Below, piece after piece: positions 61,445 through 64,000 of a stretch of 64,000 nt of DNA (position 1 is the first letter of the stretch; every line of letters begins with the position of its first letter). The stretch is from JAMXLO01 sp963850535 (GTDB taxonomy: Bacteria; Pseudomonadota; Alphaproteobacteria; Acetobacterales; Acetobacteraceae), in NCBI GenBank assembly GCA_963850535.1, contig CAWKMC010000040.1, positions 1 to 64,000 on the forward strand, in the 5' to 3' direction. The notes under the pieces were generated by a model. The model searched no databases. It was not told the DNA's origin and worked only from the letters and a program-made list of their open reading frames with translations. Position numbers and translations under genes: made by a program.

Positions 61445-62059
61445 TCAGTGCTGGTCAACCACGCCCTGTGGGTCGGGCTGGCATTGTGCCTGTGCGCCAA
61501 CATCCGTGTGCGGCAACGCGCTTAGGTAATCGTAGATCGCGCTGATCTCGAAGACGCGGTAGTTCCGGAAATTGTACCATGGCATCACCTGCAGCAGGTC
61601 ACAGGCCTTCGCGTCCTGGAAGCTTTCATCGAGCGGATCGCATCCGGTCTTCATCAGGTGAATGAACTGCTCGCGCATGAGGCCGGCCGGCAGCCCGGTA
61701 CTCGGGGCCGGGGAGAGGTTTCTGGAGCAGAAGTTCCCACCCGGCGTTGGGAAGAGGCGTCCGCCGGCTAGATAGTTGGCAAGGTTCACCTGTTTCGGCT
61801 GTCGCTGAGTTGGGTCACCGCCAGGGGCAAAGTTTGGCTGTGTGTGGCAATCATTGCAGCTGGAGACGGTCACGAGATAACTGCCCAGGCCCTGCGAGGG
61901 CGCATTCGGGTCGAGCGTGACGTTCTGCGAGGCGGCGATACCGAAGCCGATTTTCACACGCGAATCGCGCGACAGGTCATCGGCCAAGAGAGCTCCCGCT
62001 GTCAGTTGCAACGCTGCCGCTGCTACGAGAACGCGATGAATAGCAATGCGTGGCATCAT
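61445..62059 (-). CDS. Exported c-type cytochrome-like protein
   Basis: 204 residues from ATG 62059 (GGAG seven bases upstream). MMPRIAIHRVLVAAAALQLT and AGALLADD is a signal peptide. The heme-binding motif CNDCH (C68, C71, H72) lies in VSSCNDCHTQPNFAPGG; only one CxxCH is present. The rest (LANYLAGGRLFPTPGGNFCS, MPWYNFRNYRVFEISAIYDY) resembles domains found in periplasmic cytochromes that accept electrons from dehydrogenases. Convergent with the SDR gene by 9 bases and co-directional with the next gene. Confidence 0.72.
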   Translation of the reverse strand: MMPRIAIHRVLVAAAALQLTAGALLADDLSRDSRVKIGFGIAASQNVTLDPNAPSQGLGSYLVTVSSCNDCHTQPNFAPGGDPTQRQPKQVNLANYLAGGRLFPTPGGNFCSRNLSPAPSTGLPAGLMREQFIHLMKTGCDPLDESFQDAKACDLLQVMPWYNFRNYRVFEISAIYDYLSALPHTDVGAQAQCQPDPQGVVDQH

Positions 62060-62103
62060 TTGCTCCATCGGACTTTTGTCGGGTACCGGGCTGATCGCGG
62101 TTC

Positions 62104-62652
62104 TCACCGCCGCCCGAAGATCCTCTCGCCGTCCTGCGTGATTTGTGCTGCCAAATCGCAGCCAGAGATGCAGTCGGGATTGCCCGGGATCATCGCCACA
62201 TGGAGCGAGGTACCCACAATGCGGAAGGTTCTTCCGCGGTCACCTACGACGATCACGAATGTGGTGCTCAGATTCGGCTGACTCATCGTGCCCGCGCCGG
62301 TGCAATCGGGGTTTATGTGATAGGTGCCGGTCTGCGATGTAAATCCGTCGGGTGTCAGACCGGCCGTCCCCGGCGGGACATTTGGCGAGCCGTCGCGCAT
62401 CGCAAAGTTCAGGTCGGTGAAGTTGCCTTGCCCATCGAAGCTATAGACGGCGATGCCGTCTGCAAGGCTCTGCGTGGGAAAGGGGATCGAAATTGGTGGA
62501 TTGCCGCTGAGCAAGCCCAGCCGCACTGTGTGGAAGCTGGCGTCGTAGTCGCCGTTCAGCATGGCGGTTGAACACTCCTGCGCCGCGGCGACGCCACAAG
62601 CCACCAGCAACATGATGGCTGCCGATATCAGTTTCGCTCTCGGGCCCGACAT
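62104..62652 (-). CDS. Secreted hypothetical protein, 182 aa
   Basis: ATG 62652 has CGGGGAGAACGAGT as ribosome binding site. Signal peptide MSGPRAKLISAAIMLLVACG, VAAAQ, then QECSTAMLNGDYDASFHTVR. Beta-strand-rich body with YSFDGQGNFTDLNFAMRDG, TGTYHINPDCTGAGTM and TTFVIVVGDRGRTFRIVGTS, a pattern seen in small secreted proteins with a possible lipocalin-like or beta-sandwich fold. Four cysteines fit disulfides. Function unknown; possibly one transcript with the cytochrome gene 45 bases downstream. Confidence 0.6.
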   Translation of the reverse strand: MSGPRAKLISAAIMLLVACGVAAAQECSTAMLNGDYDASFHTVRLGLLSGNPPISIPFPTQSLADGIAVYSFDGQGNFTDLNFAMRDGSPNVPPGTAGLTPDGFTSQTGTYHINPDCTGAGTMSQPNLSTTFVIVVGDRGRTFRIVGTSLHVAMIPGNPDCISGCDLAAQITQDGERIFGRR

Positions 62653-62899
62653 ACTCGTTCTCCCCGTTCTGTTGTGTTCTGGTGGGGCTATGGGTTGGTG
62701 CAGGGCTAAACCGCAATCCCTGGTCGACTAATGCTGGGCTAAATTGCGATTAGCAGGCGCTAAACGTTGCCAAGCGGGTCGGCCACGGATGCCGCCCGGG
62801 GCCGGGTTTGATCGGGCCGGGTAGTGACGCCCTTCACAACGTGTTGGGTTGCTGCCAGCTTATGTTTCACGATCGCGCGTCGCTTGGGGGAGGCGAGGC

Positions 62900-64000
62900 A
62901 TGGATGCGCCCGTCGCCGGCGAGACGCTGGTGTTCGAGGGGTGGCGGTTCGACGCGCGAGCCGGCGATCTGCTGCGTGAGGGTCCCGACGGGGTCTGGGT
63001 GCCGGTCGCCATCGGCACGCGTGCGCGCAACATCCTGGCGCTTCTGCTGCAACGGCCAAATGCGCTCGTGTCCAAGGAAGCGATCATGGATGCGGCCTGG
63101 CCGAACGTCACCGTGGAGCCGAACAATCTGACCGTGCAGATCGCCGCGCTGCGGCGCATTCTGGACGAGGGCCGGACGAACGGCAGCTGCATCGAGACGG
63201 TGCCGGGGCGGGGCTATCGGTTCGTCCCTCGCGTGGGGCATCAGTCCGAGGCGCTGCCCGATCCAATGTTGGGGCCGGTTACGTTGGGGCCGGTTGCCGG
63301 GCCGCTGGCGCTGGGCTGGCTCGCGCTATGGCCGCCGCGGCGGGTTCGGCTCTGGTCGGTGGCGGCCTGTGCCGCTGCGATGGCGGCGCTGCTGGCGGTT
63401 GCGGCATGGCCTGGCGGCCGGTTCGTCGGACAGTCATCGCCTCCGCGGCTGTCGCTTGTCGTGCTGCCGTTCCAGAACCTGAGCGGCAGCACCGCAGATG
63501 ACTATCTGGCCGACGGCATCACCGACGATCTGACCACCGAACTCGCGCACATTGTGGGCGCTCGGGTCGTTGCGCGTGAAACCGCCCGGAACCTCAAGCG
63601 CCAGGCCGACGATGTGAGGGCGGTCGGCAAGCAACTCGGCGTGCGCTATGTGATCGAGGGCGGCGTCCGCCGGCTGGGCAGGGTGCTCCACGCCAATGTG
63701 CGGCTCGTTTCCGTCGAAACCGCGGAGAACCTCTGGTCGGACCGGTTGGACGAGGCGATCGGCGAGGGGCTGGCCGGGCAAGAGCACATCGTCATGCGCA
63801 TGGGTGACCAGCTCGCAATCAACATGGTCGAGATCGAGAGCGCGCGCAGCCTCCGTGAACGCCCGACCAACCCGGATGCGTTCGATCTCATCCTGCGTGC
63901 GCGCTCGATCCGGCACCTGCCGGAGAGTCCGCAACGCAACGAGCAGGTGCGGACGCTGTCCGAGCGTGCGCTCGCGCTGGATCCCACATCGCTCTATGCC
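62900..64000 (+). CDS. CadC-like winged-helix regulator with TolB/FlgO-type domain, runs off the edge
   Basis: ATG 62900 has GGGGGAGGCGAGGC upstream. Residues 10-110 form an OmpR-type winged helix (GTRARNILALLLQRPNALVS, NLTVQIAALRRILDEGRTNG, IETVPGRGYRFVP). A transmembrane helix follows (about residues 150-175: WSVAACAAAMAALLAVAAWP). The outside part begins SLVVLPFQNLSGSTADDYLA and DGITDDLTTELAHI, the FlgO/TolB-like domain often paired with TPR repeats. The frame is open to base 64000 with no stop, so the C-terminus lies outside. A membrane-bound transcription regulator sensing an unknown signal. Confidence 0.75.
   Translation, partial: MDAPVAGETLVFEGWRFDARAGDLLREGPDGVWVPVAIGTRARNILALLLQRPNALVSKEAIMDAAWPNVTVEPNNLTVQIAALRRILDEGRTNGSCIETVPGRGYRFVPRVGHQSEALPDPMLGPVTLGPVAGPLALGWLALWPPRRVRLWSVAACAAAMAALLAVAAWPGGRFVGQSSPPRLSLVVLPFQNLSGSTADDYLADGITDDLTTELAHIVGARVVARETARNLKRQADDVRAVGKQLGVRYVIEGGVRRLGRVLHANVRLVSVETAENLWSDRLDEAIGEGLAGQEHIVMRMGDQLAINMVEIESARSLRERPTNPDAFDLILRARSIRHLPESPQRNEQVRTLSERALALDPTSLYA

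Overview
The window looks like a chromosomal segment of an alphaproteobacterium, most likely an acetic-acid-bacterium relative (Acetobacteraceae, Rhodospirillales). Reasons: high GC in the core half, the order rpsT - dnaA - dnaN, a metX / chorismate mutase - hisC - cyclohexadienyl dehydrogenase block, a four-gene sdhCDAB operon, and gene families (DUF6165 next to a TPR glycosyltransferase, the family porin) typical of that group. The family-level placement is inference, not proven by a marker search.

Region 1 to about 16.3 kb is accessory DNA in an advanced state of decay, with lower GC in places. It holds pieces of a serine hydrolase, two serine recombinases (one broken at 1.9 kb, one intact at 11.85 kb) and a degenerate duplicate of the second (15.1 kb). 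It also holds a block of secreted or enzymatic cargo: a vanadium-haloperoxidase-like protein, an amidohydrolase piece, a DUF1330 protein and a lipocalin-like protein. Further on are a broken DNA methyltransferase and a set of small unknown genes around a P-loop NTPase. Between 10.9 and 16.3 kb these parts look like one mobile module: recombinase, res-like repeats beside it, small minus-strand genes, a tract of stable hairpins (candidate structured RNA) and the P-loop NTPase. This is the best candidate for something undescribed.

Region 16.5 to 25.8 kb is a transition: TPR glycosyltransferase plus DUF6165, a porin, a lipoprotein, NAD kinase, a nitrilase-family amidase, a DUF29-like gene, a membrane protein, a STAND-type regulator and a tautomerase. 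It ends in three tandem 39-41 bp hairpin repeats.

Region 25.8 to 64 kb is ordinary core genome. First comes acyl-CoA metabolism (two thiolases, an acyl-CoA synthetase, a GMC oxidoreductase, an FAH-family hydrolase, a fumarase-superfamily lyase). Then rpsT-dnaA-dnaN, a flavin monooxygenase, a 2-hydroxyacid dehydrogenase, a pseudouridine synthase, a DMT transporter, NIPSNAP and sdhCDAB. Then a methionine/SAM-cycle cluster on the minus strand (ArsR-methyltransferase fusion, adenosine/adenine deaminase, metH) with a candidate operator, a flavodoxin-fold oxidoreductase, a family-5 solute-binding protein and metX. An aromatic/histidine operon with overlapping genes, a glutamine-amidotransferase hydrolase, an SDR, a c-type cytochrome and a CadC-like regulator running off the right edge complete the window.

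Single-base frameshifts are very frequent, and they also hit genes that should be essential in an operon (hisC has three). Either the sequence carries many indel errors or decay is unusually broad. I therefore call genes by their joined span where the frames together read as one protein family, and mark them as frameshifted.
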